From NCBI GenBank assembly GCA_903919035.1, contig CAIXGY010000144.1:1-36643 (forward strand): a DNA stretch of 36,643 bases, written 5' to 3'. Under the pieces are notes generated by a model. It worked only from the letters and a program-made list of their open reading frames with translations, was not told the origin of the DNA and did not search any database. The position numbers and the translations under genes are program-made. Positions within the stretch are counted from its first letter, which is position 1; each line of letters begins with the position of its first letter. Positions 1 to 10,884 of this stretch are shown piece after piece. This DNA comes from an uncultured Planctomycetaceae bacterium (GTDB lineage: Bacteria > Planctomycetota > Planctomycetia > Pirellulales > UBA1268).

Positions 1-128
1 AGACGGCACGGGCAGCCCCGACGCCGGGACAGGCGCGGTGACGCGCGAGGATCACGTGGGATCCGTATCAGAGGCTGTGGTCAGGGCCGCGCGGGCCGGG
101 ACGTTCGCGGATCGTGTTGCGCCGCGGA

Positions 129-2132
129 TCACGTTCCCGCCGCGGCCCGCAAGTCGGCCAGTTCGCGGGCAAAGCCACCGGAGAGGATCGGAAACCGACA
201 CCAGGTCTTCGGATCGAGATTTTCGTCGTCGAGGTGAAACGACGGGGCATACCGCTCCCGCTTCCACTGGTTGCGGCTCCAGAGCGTGAAGAATCGCTCC
301 GTCCACGCCGCGAGCTGCCGCGGGTCATGGTCGGGAAACTCGACCTGCAACCGCTGCCACGCCTCGAGCGGGGTCTGCTTGTCGCGGATCGCCGACCGCT
401 CCACGCGATCGAGCACGTCGTAGGGCATGAGGTCCGCCTCGTCCGTCTGACCGGCGGCCGGCGGCCGCAATTCGGCAGTCGGCGCCTGGACGTTCACCGC
501 GCCGAGCGCAGGAATCGCCCCGAGTCCTGCGGGGCCGGATCGCTCGAGCCACTCGAGCCACTTCCGCAGGTAGGCCTTGTCGATGCCGGCCAGAGGCGCG
601 ATTCCACCGGATGTGTCACCGTCCATCGTCGCGTAGCCGACGGCCGCCTCGGAGCGGTTGCTCGTCGAGAGCAAGAGCGCGCCCTGCAGGTTCGCGAGCA
701 TCCAGACGCCCGGCGAGCGAGCCCTGGCCTGCACGTTCTGCAGCGCGACGTCGTCGCGATCCCAGGAGAGCGGCCTCCCCAGGGCGACGGCCGCAAGCCG
801 TTCGTAGCCGCGGACGAGCGGCTCCACGTCGAACTCGTGGAACGTGGCTCCGATCGCCGCCGCCACGCCGCGGGCCGCGGCGCGGGTGACGGGGCCGGAG
901 TGCGCGGTCGACTGATACACGCAGGTGAGCAGTCCGCCGATAAGCGACCGGATCGCGGCCTCACGATCCGGCGGGAGACCGGCGACGAGATCCACCCGCC
1001 CGAGCCGCGTCGCGACCGCGGACGGGGCCGACTCGACGGCTGCCAGCCGGATCGCCAGGCCCACGAGGCAGGCGACCGCCGAGGAATCGACCCCTCCGCT
1101 GGCCGAGACGACGGCTCCGCGCGAGCGGCTCTTCCGTAGATAGTCGAAGAGACCCAGGGCCACGGCCCTCGCGAACTCCTCCTCCTTGACGTGCGGACCC
1201 CGCTCCCAGGCGTCGCGGCGGTCGCCGCCGGCGTCACGCGTTGGCGTCAACGCCGGTGGTGCGAAGCCCACGGCCACGCGGGCCGCGCCGTCGTCCACCG
1301 GCTCGGGGGCCGACATCCGGGCCTGGACGAGCCGATTCGCGTCGAGATCCACGACGGCCGCCGTCAACGCCGCATCGCCGAACGTGAACCGCCGCCCCGC
1401 GGCCACCACGGCCCCGCCGCTGGCCACGATCACGCCGCCGTCGTAGATGGCGCGGCCCGCCTCGTTGCCGACGAGATTCGCATAGACGTAGGCGGTGCCG
1501 TAGGCCCGGGAGCCCTCGGTGACGAAACGCCTGCGGATCTCGTCCTTGCCGAAGGCGAAGTGGCTCGCCGACGGGTTGAGAATCACGTCCACGCCGCGGG
1601 CCGCGAGTCGGGCTCCCGGGCGATCGGCCACCCAGGCGTCTTCGCAGATCTCGAAGCCTACGCGGACACCGCCGCAATCGAACCGCAGGTCACCGATCGG
1701 CACGGCGTTTCCGTCGATTGCGAGCGTGTCGATCCGGCCCGCCGGCCAGGGGCGAAACCAGCGTGGCTCGTAGTGGATACCCTCCCCGGCGAGGTGCTGC
1801 TTGCAGACGATCCCCGCGAGCCGGCCGTCGGCCACCACGGCCGCCCCGTCGTAGACCGCATTCTCAAACCGCACCGGCAGGCCGATCGCGACGGCGATGC
1901 CGCGGGTCTGCGGAACGAGCTCGCCGAGCACCCGCCACGCCATGTGGGCCGTGCCCGGCGCAAGAAACGCGTCCTCGCAGCCGTAGCCCGAAATGCAGAG
2001 CTCGGGCAGGCAGAGGATCGACACGCCCGCAATCCGCGCAGCCTCGATGGCCGCCAGGATCCGGTCACGATTGCCGTCCCAATCGAGCGGCGTCTGGTTG
2101 AGGGCGCAACCGCCCAGGCGGATCAGGTGCAT
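129..2132 (-). CDS. nadE: Glutamine-dependent NAD+ synthetase
   Basis: This cytoplasmic enzyme makes NAD+ from deamido-NAD+, ATP and ammonia, taking the ammonia from glutamine. The 667-residue protein has the two-domain layout of the long, glutamine-using form. Residues 1 to about 270 are a nitrilase-type amidase with a plausible triad of Glu44 (in LPELCISGY), Lys111 and Cys163 (in CEDAW). From about 320 comes the synthetase domain, whose ATP-binding P-loop SASGGVDSS lies at 343-351. The ATG at 2132 opens directly into the beta strand typical of the amidase fold; no clear Shine-Dalgarno sequence precedes it. It is the last gene before the left edge and lies 147 bases downstream of speA, with a hairpin repeat between them, so it may be transcribed separately. 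The family assignment is firm. Confidence 0.95.
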   Translation of the reverse strand: MHLIRLGGCALNQTPLDWDGNRDRILAAIEAARIAGVSILCLPELCISGYGCEDAFLAPGTAHMAWRVLGELVPQTRGIAVAIGLPVRFENAVYDGAAVVADGRLAGIVCKQHLAGEGIHYEPRWFRPWPAGRIDTLAIDGNAVPIGDLRFDCGGVRVGFEICEDAWVADRPGARLAARGVDVILNPSASHFAFGKDEIRRRFVTEGSRAYGTAYVYANLVGNEAGRAIYDGGVIVASGGAVVAAGRRFTFGDAALTAAVVDLDANRLVQARMSAPEPVDDGAARVAVGFAPPALTPTRDAGGDRRDAWERGPHVKEEEFARAVALGLFDYLRKSRSRGAVVSASGGVDSSAVACLVGLAIRLAAVESAPSAVATRLGRVDLVAGLPPDREAAIRSLIGGLLTCVYQSTAHSGPVTRAAARGVAAAIGATFHEFDVEPLVRGYERLAAVALGRPLSWDRDDVALQNVQARARSPGVWMLANLQGALLLSTSNRSEAAVGYATMDGDTSGGIAPLAGIDKAYLRKWLEWLERSGPAGLGAIPALGAVNVQAPTAELRPPAAGQTDEADLMPYDVLDRVERSAIRDKQTPLEAWQRLQVEFPDHDPRQLAAWTERFFTLWSRNQWKRERYAPSFHLDDENLDPKTWCRFPILSGGFARELADLRAAAGT

Positions 2133-2161
2133 GCGTCACGTCGATCTTCGGGACTGGTTCA

Positions 2162-2258
2162 GCGAGGGTCTGCCCATGCCGTCGAGCCGACGCCGAGTCG
2201 GCGGCGCCCAGGATGGGCGTCGCGAACGTCCGGCGAGAGTGCATGGGCAGACCCTCGC
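2162..2258. repeat. Intergenic structured repeat, copy 1
   Basis: A perfect 18-base inverted repeat (2162-2179 against 2241-2258) closes a 61-base interior. The interior has a GCCGAC/GTCGGC hairpin (2186-2202) and a CGCCCA-GGA-TGGGCG hairpin (2205-2219). Bases 2208-2257 align without gaps to 28995-29044 with 39 of 50 identical, so this belongs to a dispersed family. It sits between the speA stop and the nadE start, on the same side relative to transcription as copy 2. No U-run follows it, so it is not a classic intrinsic terminator. Function is unknown; a REP-like element or a structured RNA segment is possible. Confidence 0.7.
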
Positions 2259-2279
2259 GAGCCCCGCGCGATCCGCACC

Positions 2280-4199
<1,920 letters not shown>

Positions 4200-4290
4200 C
4201 AAGAGGCTCCAGCCTGGACGGTGCCGCCGATCTGCCGGCCGCACCGTTCGTCAGTGTAGCGTCGGCGCCCGTGCGGGCCACGCCGCCCGG

Positions 4291-5568
4291 TCAGGCGAAC
4301 AATTCCCCGATCACCTTTCCGGAGTTGGCGATCTTCATCGGGCGGCCGTTCTTGGCCGTGAAGGTGGTCTCGAGCGAGATGCCCATGGCCTTGAGCACGC
4401 TCGCCATGAGATCCTGGGAGCTGAAGGGCTCGGAGGTCACCTCCTTCCCGTCGGCGCTCGTCTCGCCCACGACCAGGCCGCGCCGGAAGCCGCCGCCGCC
4501 GACCACCGCGCTCCAACTCCGCGCCCAGTGATCGCGGCCCCCGCCACCGTTGATGTTCGGAGTCCGGCCGAACTCGCCCATCCAGACGATGACGGTGTCG
4601 TCCAGCATGCCCCGTTCGGCGAGATCCGCCACGAGCGCCGCCATCGCCCGGTCGAGATCCGGCAGCTTCCGCTGTGACAAGGTGTCGAAGATGCCGGCAT
4701 GGTTGTCCCAACCACCGAGATCCACCTCGACGAACGGCACGCCCGCCTCGACGAGCCGTCGCGCCATGAGGCAGCCCCGGGCGAAACTGCTGGTGCCGTA
4801 CCGCTCCTGCACCTCCCGGGGCTCCTTCGCGACCTGGAAGGCGTCCATCTGCGGGCTCGTCACGAGCTTCACCGCCTTCTCGACGACCCGCCGATGGTCG
4901 TCGGCCGCACCGCCGCGCTGCTCCGCGATGAAGCGGCTCTCGATCGTGTTCAGCATCGCCAGCCGTCGCTCCAGCCGCGCCTTGTCGACGCCCATCTCGA
5001 GATTGCGGACGTTGCCGTTGGAGTCGACCGCGAACGGCGCCCACGTCATCCCGAGGAATCCCGGCCCCACGCTCCCTCCGCCCACCGACACGAAGGGTGG
5101 AATCTCGAGGTCTGGCGCCTGGTCCGCGAGTTCGTGGGCGATCACCGCCCCGTAGCTCGGATAATCCACGCTGGGATTCGGAACATAGCCGGTGTGCATG
5201 TAATAGCGACCCCGCGTGTGGTCGGCCTCGCGGGTGCTCATCGACCGCACGATTGCCAGGTGGTGCATCTGCTTGGCCAGCAGCGGCAGGTGCTCGCAGA
5301 TCTGCACGCCGTCCGCGCTCGTCGGGATCGGCTTGAACGGCCCCCCCGTCGCGGCGCCCGGCTTCAAGTCCCAGATGTCGATCGTGCTGGGACCGCCCCC
5401 CATCCACAGCATGATGGCCGCCTTGCGACGCTTCCGCATGACGGGAGCGTTGGCCAGCAGCGTGTTCGTGAAGTCGACGGCAGGGGAGGCCAGGGCCGCA
5501 GCGCCCGCCACATGGGACAGAAAATGCCGCCGGCTCATGCCGGCGGGAAACGGCGGAAGGAGGGACAT
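4291..5568 (-). CDS. DUF1501 family protein with Tat signal
   Basis: This is a 425-residue member of the DUF1501 family, which has an alkaline phosphatase/sulfatase-like fold and is heavily expanded in Planctomycetes. The N-terminus carries a twin-arginine export motif (SRRHFL, residues 12-17) and an alanine-rich hydrophobic stretch, so it is probably exported folded. The family signature MLWMGGGPSTIDIWDLKPG follows near residue 53. Later conserved pieces include GGWDNHAGIFDTLSQRKLPDLD and WMGEFGRTPNINGGGGRDHW, whose Asp, His and Glu residues may bind metal. AGGAG lies 7 bases before the ATG. The gene lies 118 bases downstream of the DUF1549/DUF1553 gene; this pairing is a recurring planctomycete arrangement. 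The substrate is unknown. Confidence 0.9.
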   Translation of the reverse strand: MSLLPPFPAGMSRRHFLSHVAGAAALASPAVDFTNTLLANAPVMRKRRKAAIMLWMGGGPSTIDIWDLKPGAATGGPFKPIPTSADGVQICEHLPLLAKQMHHLAIVRSMSTREADHTRGRYYMHTGYVPNPSVDYPSYGAVIAHELADQAPDLEIPPFVSVGGGSVGPGFLGMTWAPFAVDSNGNVRNLEMGVDKARLERRLAMLNTIESRFIAEQRGGAADDHRRVVEKAVKLVTSPQMDAFQVAKEPREVQERYGTSSFARGCLMARRLVEAGVPFVEVDLGGWDNHAGIFDTLSQRKLPDLDRAMAALVADLAERGMLDDTVIVWMGEFGRTPNINGGGGRDHWARSWSAVVGGGGFRRGLVVGETSADGKEVTSEPFSSQDLMASVLKAMGISLETTFTAKNGRPMKIANSGKVIGELFA

Positions 5569-5686
5569 GGGACAGCTCCTGGGGGGTGACGCTGGAGACC
5601 GCGGATGCTCCGCCTCGCGACCGTGACCGGCGGTCGGTCGGCCCGGCCCCGGTCCGCGGGGCTTGGACGACCCGGCGGTCGTACCG

Positions 5687-7390
5687 TCAGTGATTCAAGA
5701 TGAATTCGTTGGAGTTGAGCACGGCCCACCAGACGTCCTGAAGGGCTTCGGCCACGTTGCCCCGCCGGGCGGCCACCAGCGCCGAGGCGGACTTGATTTC
5801 CTGGGCGGTCGGCCTGCGGGCGAGCGCGGCGAGGTAGAGCGCGTTGATCCGGGCGGCGTCGGTGCCGTCGCTCGAGACGATGCGATCGAGAAAACCCCCT
5901 CCGCCGAGGCTCGTCGCCCGGGTGACGAGGTCGCCGTTGAACATCATCAGCACCTGCGGGATCGACCCGTTGAAGGTGGTCGACTCGTCACCCTCGTCCG
6001 TGCCGAAGGCCACGACGAACTGCGACAGCCAGGCGTCCTTCGTCTTGGCTGCGTCCTCGGCCCGCGCGGTCTTGTCGGCCTCGGTGGCCGTCAACAGCGA
6101 CTCGTAGAGCTGCTCGGCGGTCAACTGCCGGAGATAGAAGCGGGTGAATGCCGGCTTTTCGCCGCGCGACGGGTCGTCGGACCTGTTCCGACGCGTGCCG
6201 CGGCTCGAGAGGGCGTACGGCTCCGAGAGCACGATCCACCGCATGAGTTCCTTGAGGTCGAAACCCTGCTCCTGAAAGCGATCCGCCAGTCCGCCGAAGA
6301 GTTCGGGATGCGACGGGGGATTGTGGTCGCCCAGGTCGTCCACGGGCTTGGTGAAGCCCGAGCCGAGGAAGTGGGCCCACAGACGATTGACGATCGCCCT
6401 GGGAAACAAGGGGCTCGAGCGGATGAGTGTTGCGAGTTCTCGACGGCGGTTCACGCCATAGGGCGTGCCGTCGGCCATCGTCGCCGGCAGATAGCCGCTC
6501 CGCGAGATCTCCGTGCCATCGATGAACACGGGGTAGGCCACCTTCAGGACGCCGTTGCGCAGCTCGTAGAACAATTCCGCCTCCTGCGGATTTCCACCTT
6601 CGCCGGCCCAATCGGAGTCGACCAACTCGACATACCGCACGTCGTCACCCCCTTCGCGCCGCCGCAAGGCCTGCGTCTGTCGAAAGAAGGCGTTCAGCTC
6701 CCAAAACTGGTTTTGCTTGCCCTTGTTGAAGGGATGATTGTGGCACTGCGTGCACTGCACCTGCAGGCCCAGGAAGATCTGCGCGGTCTTCGCCGTGGCC
6801 TGCACGCCGTTGTCGACGCCCATCTCCTCCATCTTGCCGCTGAGGAAATTCGTCGCGCCGTTGAAGCCCTCGACCCCCTCGCGATTCGTGGTGGCGCCCG
6901 TGGCCGTCACGAGCTCCTCCATGAACCGGTCATACGGCATGTTCCTGGCCAGCACACGCCGCAGCCACTGCCGCATGCCCGGCCGGTTCACGAGTTCGTT
7001 CGTCGTGTCGCGGCCGACGAGAATCGTGGTCCAGACGTCGGTGAAATGGCGGGCATATTCCTCGACGTACTCGGCACCGAGCAGTCGGGAAACCAGCGCA
7101 TCGCGCTTCGCCGGCGACCTGTCCTCCAGATACGCCCGCAACTCCTCCCGGGTCGGCACCCTGCCGACGAGATCGAGATGCACGCGTCGGCACCACTCTC
7201 CGTCGGTCGCCCGAGGGGACGGCTCGAGTTCGGCCTCGGCCCACGCGGATGCGATCCGCTCGTTGATGAAAGCCACCGCTCCGGTGTCGCGATCCTCGGC
7301 AGCACCGCCGGACCCGATGGCCGCGAACCCCCATGCGGCCACGAACAGGCCGGATCTCCACGCCCGATGCCGAGAGGGCGACGCGTGCAT
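5687..7390 (-). CDS. DUF1549/DUF1553 domain secreted protein
   Basis: This 567-residue protein has a hydrophobic N-terminal stretch (about 11-31) that looks like a signal peptide. DUF1549 occupies roughly 40-250, with the characteristic RRVHLDLVGRVPTREEL. DUF1553 occupies the C-terminal half, with RAIVNRLWAHFLGSGF and, near the end, LYLAALARRPTAQE. Inside DUF1549 is CTQCHNHPF (Cys213, Cys216, His217), matching the CXXCH haem-attachment pattern, so a c-type haem is possible but unproven. I chose the ATG at 7390 because it precedes the signal peptide directly; a TTG at 7423 is an alternative. The function of these pairs is not established. An outer-layer or carbohydrate-related role is often guessed from their expansion in Planctomycetes. 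The gene follows rplQ by 80 bases with no visible terminator. Confidence 0.9.
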   Translation of the reverse strand: MHASPSRHRAWRSGLFVAAWGFAAIGSGGAAEDRDTGAVAFINERIASAWAEAELEPSPRATDGEWCRRVHLDLVGRVPTREELRAYLEDRSPAKRDALVSRLLGAEYVEEYARHFTDVWTTILVGRDTTNELVNRPGMRQWLRRVLARNMPYDRFMEELVTATGATTNREGVEGFNGATNFLSGKMEEMGVDNGVQATAKTAQIFLGLQVQCTQCHNHPFNKGKQNQFWELNAFFRQTQALRRREGGDDVRYVELVDSDWAGEGGNPQEAELFYELRNGVLKVAYPVFIDGTEISRSGYLPATMADGTPYGVNRRRELATLIRSSPLFPRAIVNRLWAHFLGSGFTKPVDDLGDHNPPSHPELFGGLADRFQEQGFDLKELMRWIVLSEPYALSSRGTRRNRSDDPSRGEKPAFTRFYLRQLTAEQLYESLLTATEADKTARAEDAAKTKDAWLSQFVVAFGTDEGDESTTFNGSIPQVLMMFNGDLVTRATSLGGGGFLDRIVSSDGTDAARINALYLAALARRPTAQEIKSASALVAARRGNVAEALQDVWWAVLNSNEFILNH

Positions 7391-7470
7391 CGTTGGTTCG
7401 CCTGCGAAACGGCTACCCACCAACGGAATTCTACCGCACCGCGGACCGCAGCCTCAAACGGCGGGCGCCG

Positions 7471-8034
7471 TCAGCGGGCCGACTCGACCCGCGGAGCCGC
7501 CGGGGCGACAGACTCGGCGCCGACGAACTCGAGCACCGCCCTGGGCCCTGCGTCTCCGAGCCGGGGTGCGGCGAGTTTCAGGATCCGCGTATATCCGCCG
7601 GGGCGGTCGGCGAACCGGGGAGCGACCCGCTCGAACAGCACGCGAGCCGCCCGCTTGTCGCCGAGCAGTTGCACGACCCGCCGCCGGGCCTTGACCGCCG
7701 GTGCCATGGCCCGAGCCCAGCGCTGCCACTGTTCGCCCTGCCGCCACTGCTTCCATTCGGCAGAGTCGCGCACCGCAGACGTGGCGAATTCGCCGGCCTT
7801 GCCCTGCGCAACCAGGCCATGCTTGGCGATCGTCACGCACCGCTCCACGAGCGGCCGCACTTCCTTGGCCTTCGCCAGGGTGGTCACGATCCGCCCCGGC
7901 ACCTTGGCGGCGCCCGGCTCGTCGGCCTCCCGCTCCTGCTCCGTCAGGAGCAGGGCGCTGGCGAGGTTCCGGAGGAGGGCCCGCTGGTGCGACGGGCTCC
8001 GGCCGAGGACGCGGCCCTTGCGGCGGTGACGCAT
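7471..8034 (-). CDS. rplQ: 50S ribosomal protein L17, enlarged
   Basis: L17 is part of the large ribosomal subunit near the exit tunnel, and the last gene of the alpha-type block. The start MRHRRKGRVLGRSPSHQRALLRNLA and the end block RFADRPGGYTRILKL are unmistakable. At 187 residues it is far longer than the usual 115-130. The excess sits in two insertions: a short one near residues 33-48, before the TTLAKAKEVRP helix, and one of about 40 residues near 72-115, rich in Trp, Gln and Arg (EWKQWRQGEQWQRW). A 20-residue tail follows the core. The order rpoA-rplQ is standard. The spacer to rpoA contains a short tandem duplication. Confidence 0.95.
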   Translation of the reverse strand: MRHRRKGRVLGRSPSHQRALLRNLASALLLTEQEREADEPGAAKVPGRIVTTLAKAKEVRPLVERCVTIAKHGLVAQGKAGEFATSAVRDSAEWKQWRQGEQWQRWARAMAPAVKARRRVVQLLGDKRAARVLFERVAPRFADRPGGYTRILKLAAPRLGDAGPRAVLEFVGAESVAPAAPRVESAR

Positions 8035-8046
8035 GACGTGAATTCC

Positions 8047-8090
8047 CTGTCTGTGATCGAAATGACTGTCTGTGATCGAAAATGACTGTC
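8047..8090. repeat. Short tandem duplication in rpoA-rplQ spacer
   Basis: A 19-base unit (8047-8065) is followed directly by a 20-base near-copy (8066-8085), differing by one added A. A third partial copy, CTGTC, covers 8086-8090. It lies in the 75-base spacer between the rpoA stop and the rplQ ATG. It looks like slipped-strand duplication of spacer DNA. Whether it affects rplQ translation cannot be told. Confidence 0.8.
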
Positions 8091-8109
8091 GGGCGGTGGG
8101 TCCGGCAAA

Positions 8110-9099
8110 TCAAACGCCCGCGCCGGCGGGCAGATTCATCCCCAGGCTCAAGCCCAGTTCCCGCAACTTGTCTTCCAGTTCCTGAAGCGTGGTCTCGCCG
8201 AGGTTCCGCATCTCGAGCAGTTCGGTGCGGGACCTCGACACCAGATCGCGAAGCGTGGCGATGCCGGCCTCCTCCAGGCAGTTGTTGGCCCGGAGCGAAA
8301 GCCGCAGGTCGGAGACGAGCATGCCCAACCGGCTCTCCAGCGGCGCCTCGACGCTGAACAGTCCGGCCGCGGCGGGCAGGCTGACCGCCGGCCCGGGCTG
8401 CGTGTAGCCGACGAACGGGTTGAGATGCTTGCGGAGGATCTTCGCGGCCTCCACGAGCGCCATCTCCGGCGTCACGGTGCCGTTCGTCCAGATTTCCATG
8501 GTGAGCTTGTCGTAGTTGGTCTTCTGACCGACGCGGGTCTCCTCGACCTCGTACTTCACCCGCGTCACGGGACTGAACACGGCATCCACCGGGATGATGC
8601 CGATCTCGGGGGCAGCCTGGCTCTGCTCGCCCGCGGGCAGATACCCTCGGCCGTTCTCGACGACCATCTCGATCTCGAACGGCACGTCGTCGGAGAGCGT
8701 CGCCAGCACGAGATCCTTGTTGACGATCTCCACCGCCTCGTCGGTCTGGATGTCGCCGGCCGTCACGGGGCCCTTCGTGGACTTCTCCAGGCGGATCACG
8801 CGGGTGGTGTCGCTGTGATTCTTCACCACGAGACTCTTCACCGCCAACACGATGTCGGTCACGTCCTCGACCACGCCCTTGATGGTCGTGAACTCGTGCA
8901 GCGCGCCGCCGACCTTGATCTGGGTGACCGCACTGCCTTCCAGGCTCGACAGCAGCACCCGGCGCAGACTGTTGCCCACGGTGGTCCCGAAGCCACGCTC
9001 GAAGGGCTCCGCCACGAACTTGCCGTAGGTCGGCGTCAGCGACTTGTGGTCAGCCGTGACCGAACCCGGAAGCTCCAGACCGCGCCAGCGGATGTGCAT
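8110..9099 (-). CDS. rpoA: DNA-directed RNA polymerase alpha subunit
   Basis: The alpha subunit dimerises to start RNA polymerase assembly and contacts UP elements and activators through its C-terminal domain. The 329-residue protein matches the usual length. The N-terminal domain includes the assembly signature [23 protein letters not shown] at about residues 32-54. The C-terminal domain starts near 255 and contains the helix-hairpin-helix region [39 protein letters not shown] in recognisable form. Gene order rpsM-rpsK-rpsD-rpoA-rplQ is canonical. Nothing is unusual. Confidence 0.97.
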   Translation of the reverse strand: MHIRWRGLELPGSVTADHKSLTPTYGKFVAEPFERGFGTTVGNSLRRVLLSSLEGSAVTQIKVGGALHEFTTIKGVVEDVTDIVLAVKSLVVKNHSDTTRVIRLEKSTKGPVTAGDIQTDEAVEIVNKDLVLATLSDDVPFEIEMVVENGRGYLPAGEQSQAAPEIGIIPVDAVFSPVTRVKYEVEETRVGQKTNYDKLTMEIWTNGTVTPEMALVEAAKILRKHLNPFVGYTQPGPAVSLPAAAGLFSVEAPLESRLGMLVSDLRLSLRANNCLEEAGIATLRDLVSRSRTELLEMRNLGETTLQELEDKLRELGLSLGMNLPAGAGV

Positions 9100-9148
9100 G
9101 CGTTTCTCCTTTTGCGTGAGCGAGCGTGACGCGAGCCGACAGGCCGCA

Positions 9149-9775
9149 TCACTTGGAACACAATTCGATGATCAAGTTGGCCTGCACCGGGATCGAGACA
9201 TCTTCCGCTGCCGGAAGGCGATCGACCCGAGCCTCCGGAACAGCGCCGTCCCCACGGGACAGAAAATCGGGGACATCGCGCCGGAACTCCGCGAGCGCCC
9301 CGTGCACCAACTGCAGGCTCTTCTTGCGATTCTTGACGCGCACCAGGTCGCCGGCCTTCACCAGGTAGCTCGGCACGTCGACGCGGCGACCGTTGATCGT
9401 GATATGGCCGTGCATGACCATCTGCCGGGCCGCGGCCCGCGACATCGCGAACCCGAGCCGATGCACGACGTTGTCCAGCCGTCTCTCGAGCAGCGACATG
9501 AGCGTTTCGCCGGTGTTCCCCTTGCCCCGCACGGCGCGAGCGAAGTAGGTGCGAAACTGACGTTCGAGCACGCCGTAGTAGTGCTTGACCTTTTGCTTCT
9601 CCCGCAGCCGCAGGCCGTAGTCGGTGGCCTTGCTTCGCCGCTTCTGGACCATGCCCGGCGGCGTGGCCCGACGCTCCAGGGCGCACTTCGGCGTGTCGCA
9701 CCGACTGCCCTTGAGAAACAGCTTCAGGCCGTCGCGGCGACAGAGCCGGCAGACCGGTCCGGTGATTCGTCCCAT
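9149..9775 (-). CDS. rpsD: 30S ribosomal protein S4, zinc-type
   Basis: S4 is a primary 16S rRNA binder that begins assembly of the 30S body, and in several bacteria it represses its own operon. The 208-residue length is normal. The N-terminus carries Cys9, Cys12, Cys26 and Cys31, the zinc-binding set of the C+ form of S4. The S4 RNA-binding domain follows from about residue 95 ([14 protein letters not shown] and [22 protein letters not shown]). It lies 28 bases after rpsK. Autoregulation by S4 is known in other groups, but no leader pseudoknot was recognised here. Confidence 0.96.
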   Translation of the reverse strand: MGRITGPVCRLCRRDGLKLFLKGSRCDTPKCALERRATPPGMVQKRRSKATDYGLRLREKQKVKHYYGVLERQFRTYFARAVRGKGNTGETLMSLLERRLDNVVHRLGFAMSRAAARQMVMHGHITINGRRVDVPSYLVKAGDLVRVKNRKKSLQLVHGALAEFRRDVPDFLSRGDGAVPEARVDRLPAAEDVSIPVQANLIIELCSK

Positions 9776-9803
9776 CGTTCAGGTTCCTCGTGCAACTTCC
9801 GCT

Positions 9804-10181
9804 TCAGACTCGGCGCTTTTTCGGCGGCCGGCACCCGTTGTGCGGCAGCGGAGTGATGTCTTCGATGCTTTTCACGTTCATGCCGGCAGCCACGAGGGCG
9901 GTGATCGCACTCTCGCGACCACTGCCAGGGCCTTTGACGCGAACCTCGAGATCCTTGACCCCGAATTTCGCCGCCTTTTCCGCAGCCTGCTGTGCGGCAC
10001 ACTGCCCGGCGAACGGCGTGCCCTTGCGACTCCCCTTGAAGCCGCACGTGCCGCCGCTCGCCCAACAGAGCGTGTCTCCTCGCGAATCGGTGATCGTCAC
10101 GGTCGTGTTGTTGAAGCTCGCCGTGATGAAGGCGATGCCCGACGTGACGCTCTTTTTCTTGGCTTTTGCTGTCTTGGACAT
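9804..10181 (-). CDS. rpsK: 30S ribosomal protein S11
   Basis: S11 lies on the platform of the small subunit and helps shape the E site and Shine-Dalgarno contacts. The 125-residue protein has the normal size and shows the family segments [39 protein letters not shown]-like residues, and the basic C-terminus [15 protein letters not shown]. It sits between rpsM and rpsD in standard order, with spacers of 27 and 28 bases, so it is surely cotranscribed with them. Confidence 0.96.
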   Translation of the reverse strand: MSKTAKAKKKSVTSGIAFITASFNNTTVTITDSRGDTLCWASGGTCGFKGSRKGTPFAGQCAAQQAAEKAAKFGVKDLEVRVKGPGSGRESAITALVAAGMNVKSIEDITPLPHNGCRPPKKRRV

Positions 10182-10208
10182 GGAACGGCCTGCTTCTCCC
10201 GCCGATGA

Positions 10209-10592
10209 TTACTTGAGATCCTTGACGCCCTTCTTGCCAGCCACCGTCTTCTTCGGTCCCTTGCGGGTGCGGGCATTCGTCCGCGTCCGCTGGCCGCGAA
10301 CCGGCAGACCCCGACGATGCCGCAGGCCCCGATAGCTGCCGATGTCCTTGAGGCGCGAGATGTTTTGGGCCACCTGCCGCCGCAACTGCCCCTCGGCCAC
10401 GTAATCCTTGTCCAGCAGCGCGGCCAGCCTGGCGAGTTCATCCTCGTGGAGGTCGCGGGCCTTGCCGAGCGGATCGACGCCGGCTTTGTGGCACAGCTCC
10501 CGGGCGACCCGTGGGCCAACCCCGTAGAGGTACTGGAGCGAATAGATGGTCTGCTTCTCGGCGGGGATGTCGACGCCCATCAAACGCGGCAT
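10209..10592 (-). CDS. rpsM: 30S ribosomal protein S13
   Basis: S13 sits in the head of the small subunit and contacts the P-site tRNA and the large subunit. I place the start at the ATG at 10592, which gives MPRLMGVDIPAEKQ and 127 residues, matching the family. An open frame extends 18 codons further up, but those residues match nothing in S13. The helix-turn segment TIYSLQYLYGVGPRVARELC and the basic C-terminal end RTRTNARTRKGPKKT are clear. It follows rpmJ by 118 bases, a slightly long gap for this cluster, in which I see no further gene. Confidence 0.96.
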   Translation of the reverse strand: MPRLMGVDIPAEKQTIYSLQYLYGVGPRVARELCHKAGVDPLGKARDLHEDELARLAALLDKDYVAEGQLRRQVAQNISRLKDIGSYRGLRHRRGLPVRGQRTRTNARTRKGPKKTVAGKKGVKDLK

Positions 10593-10710
10593 GGCTGAGT
10601 ATCCGAAGACGAACCGATCCCGATGGATGCTTGGTCGGACATCCATTCGCCGCCGGCGCCCTGGCGCGGAACGCCCGCGCCCGTGCGATCACGGCCTTCC
10701 CCGCCCATCC

Positions 10711-10824
10711 TCACCCCTGCCGCTGCTTGTGGCGGGGATCGGCGCAGACCACGAACACCACGCCGCGACGTCGGACGATCTTGCACTTCTCGCACATGCG
10801 ACGGACGCTGGCGCGGACCTTCAT
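10711..10824 (-). CDS. rpmJ: 50S ribosomal protein L36, zinc-type
   Basis: L36 is the smallest large-subunit protein and binds 23S rRNA through a zinc ribbon. The 37-residue frame begins [20 protein letters not shown] and ends HKQRQG. Cys11, Cys14, Cys27 and His32 give the complete zinc set of the C+ form. It is the first gene of the second block of the cluster and has its own likely promoter about 60 bases upstream. infA, which often sits between map and rpmJ, is absent here. Confidence 0.95.
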   Translation of the reverse strand: MKVRASVRRMCEKCKIVRRRGVVFVVCADPRHKQRQG

Positions 10825-10884
10825 GGAATTCCGTGGTACGACCGACCACGCTGCGGCAGGTGAGGGGAACTAGGGGAGCCCCAA

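Noticed and set aside
2162-2258. Reading the 18-base inverted repeat as insertion-sequence ends or a phage attachment site.
   Set aside because: The 61 bases inside encode nothing, no target duplication or integrase is seen, and the second copy has a different outer stem.
5663-8029. A 788-residue plus-strand open frame opposite the DUF1549/1553 gene and rplQ.
   Set aside because: No recognisable domain or start signal; the minus strand has well-supported genes.
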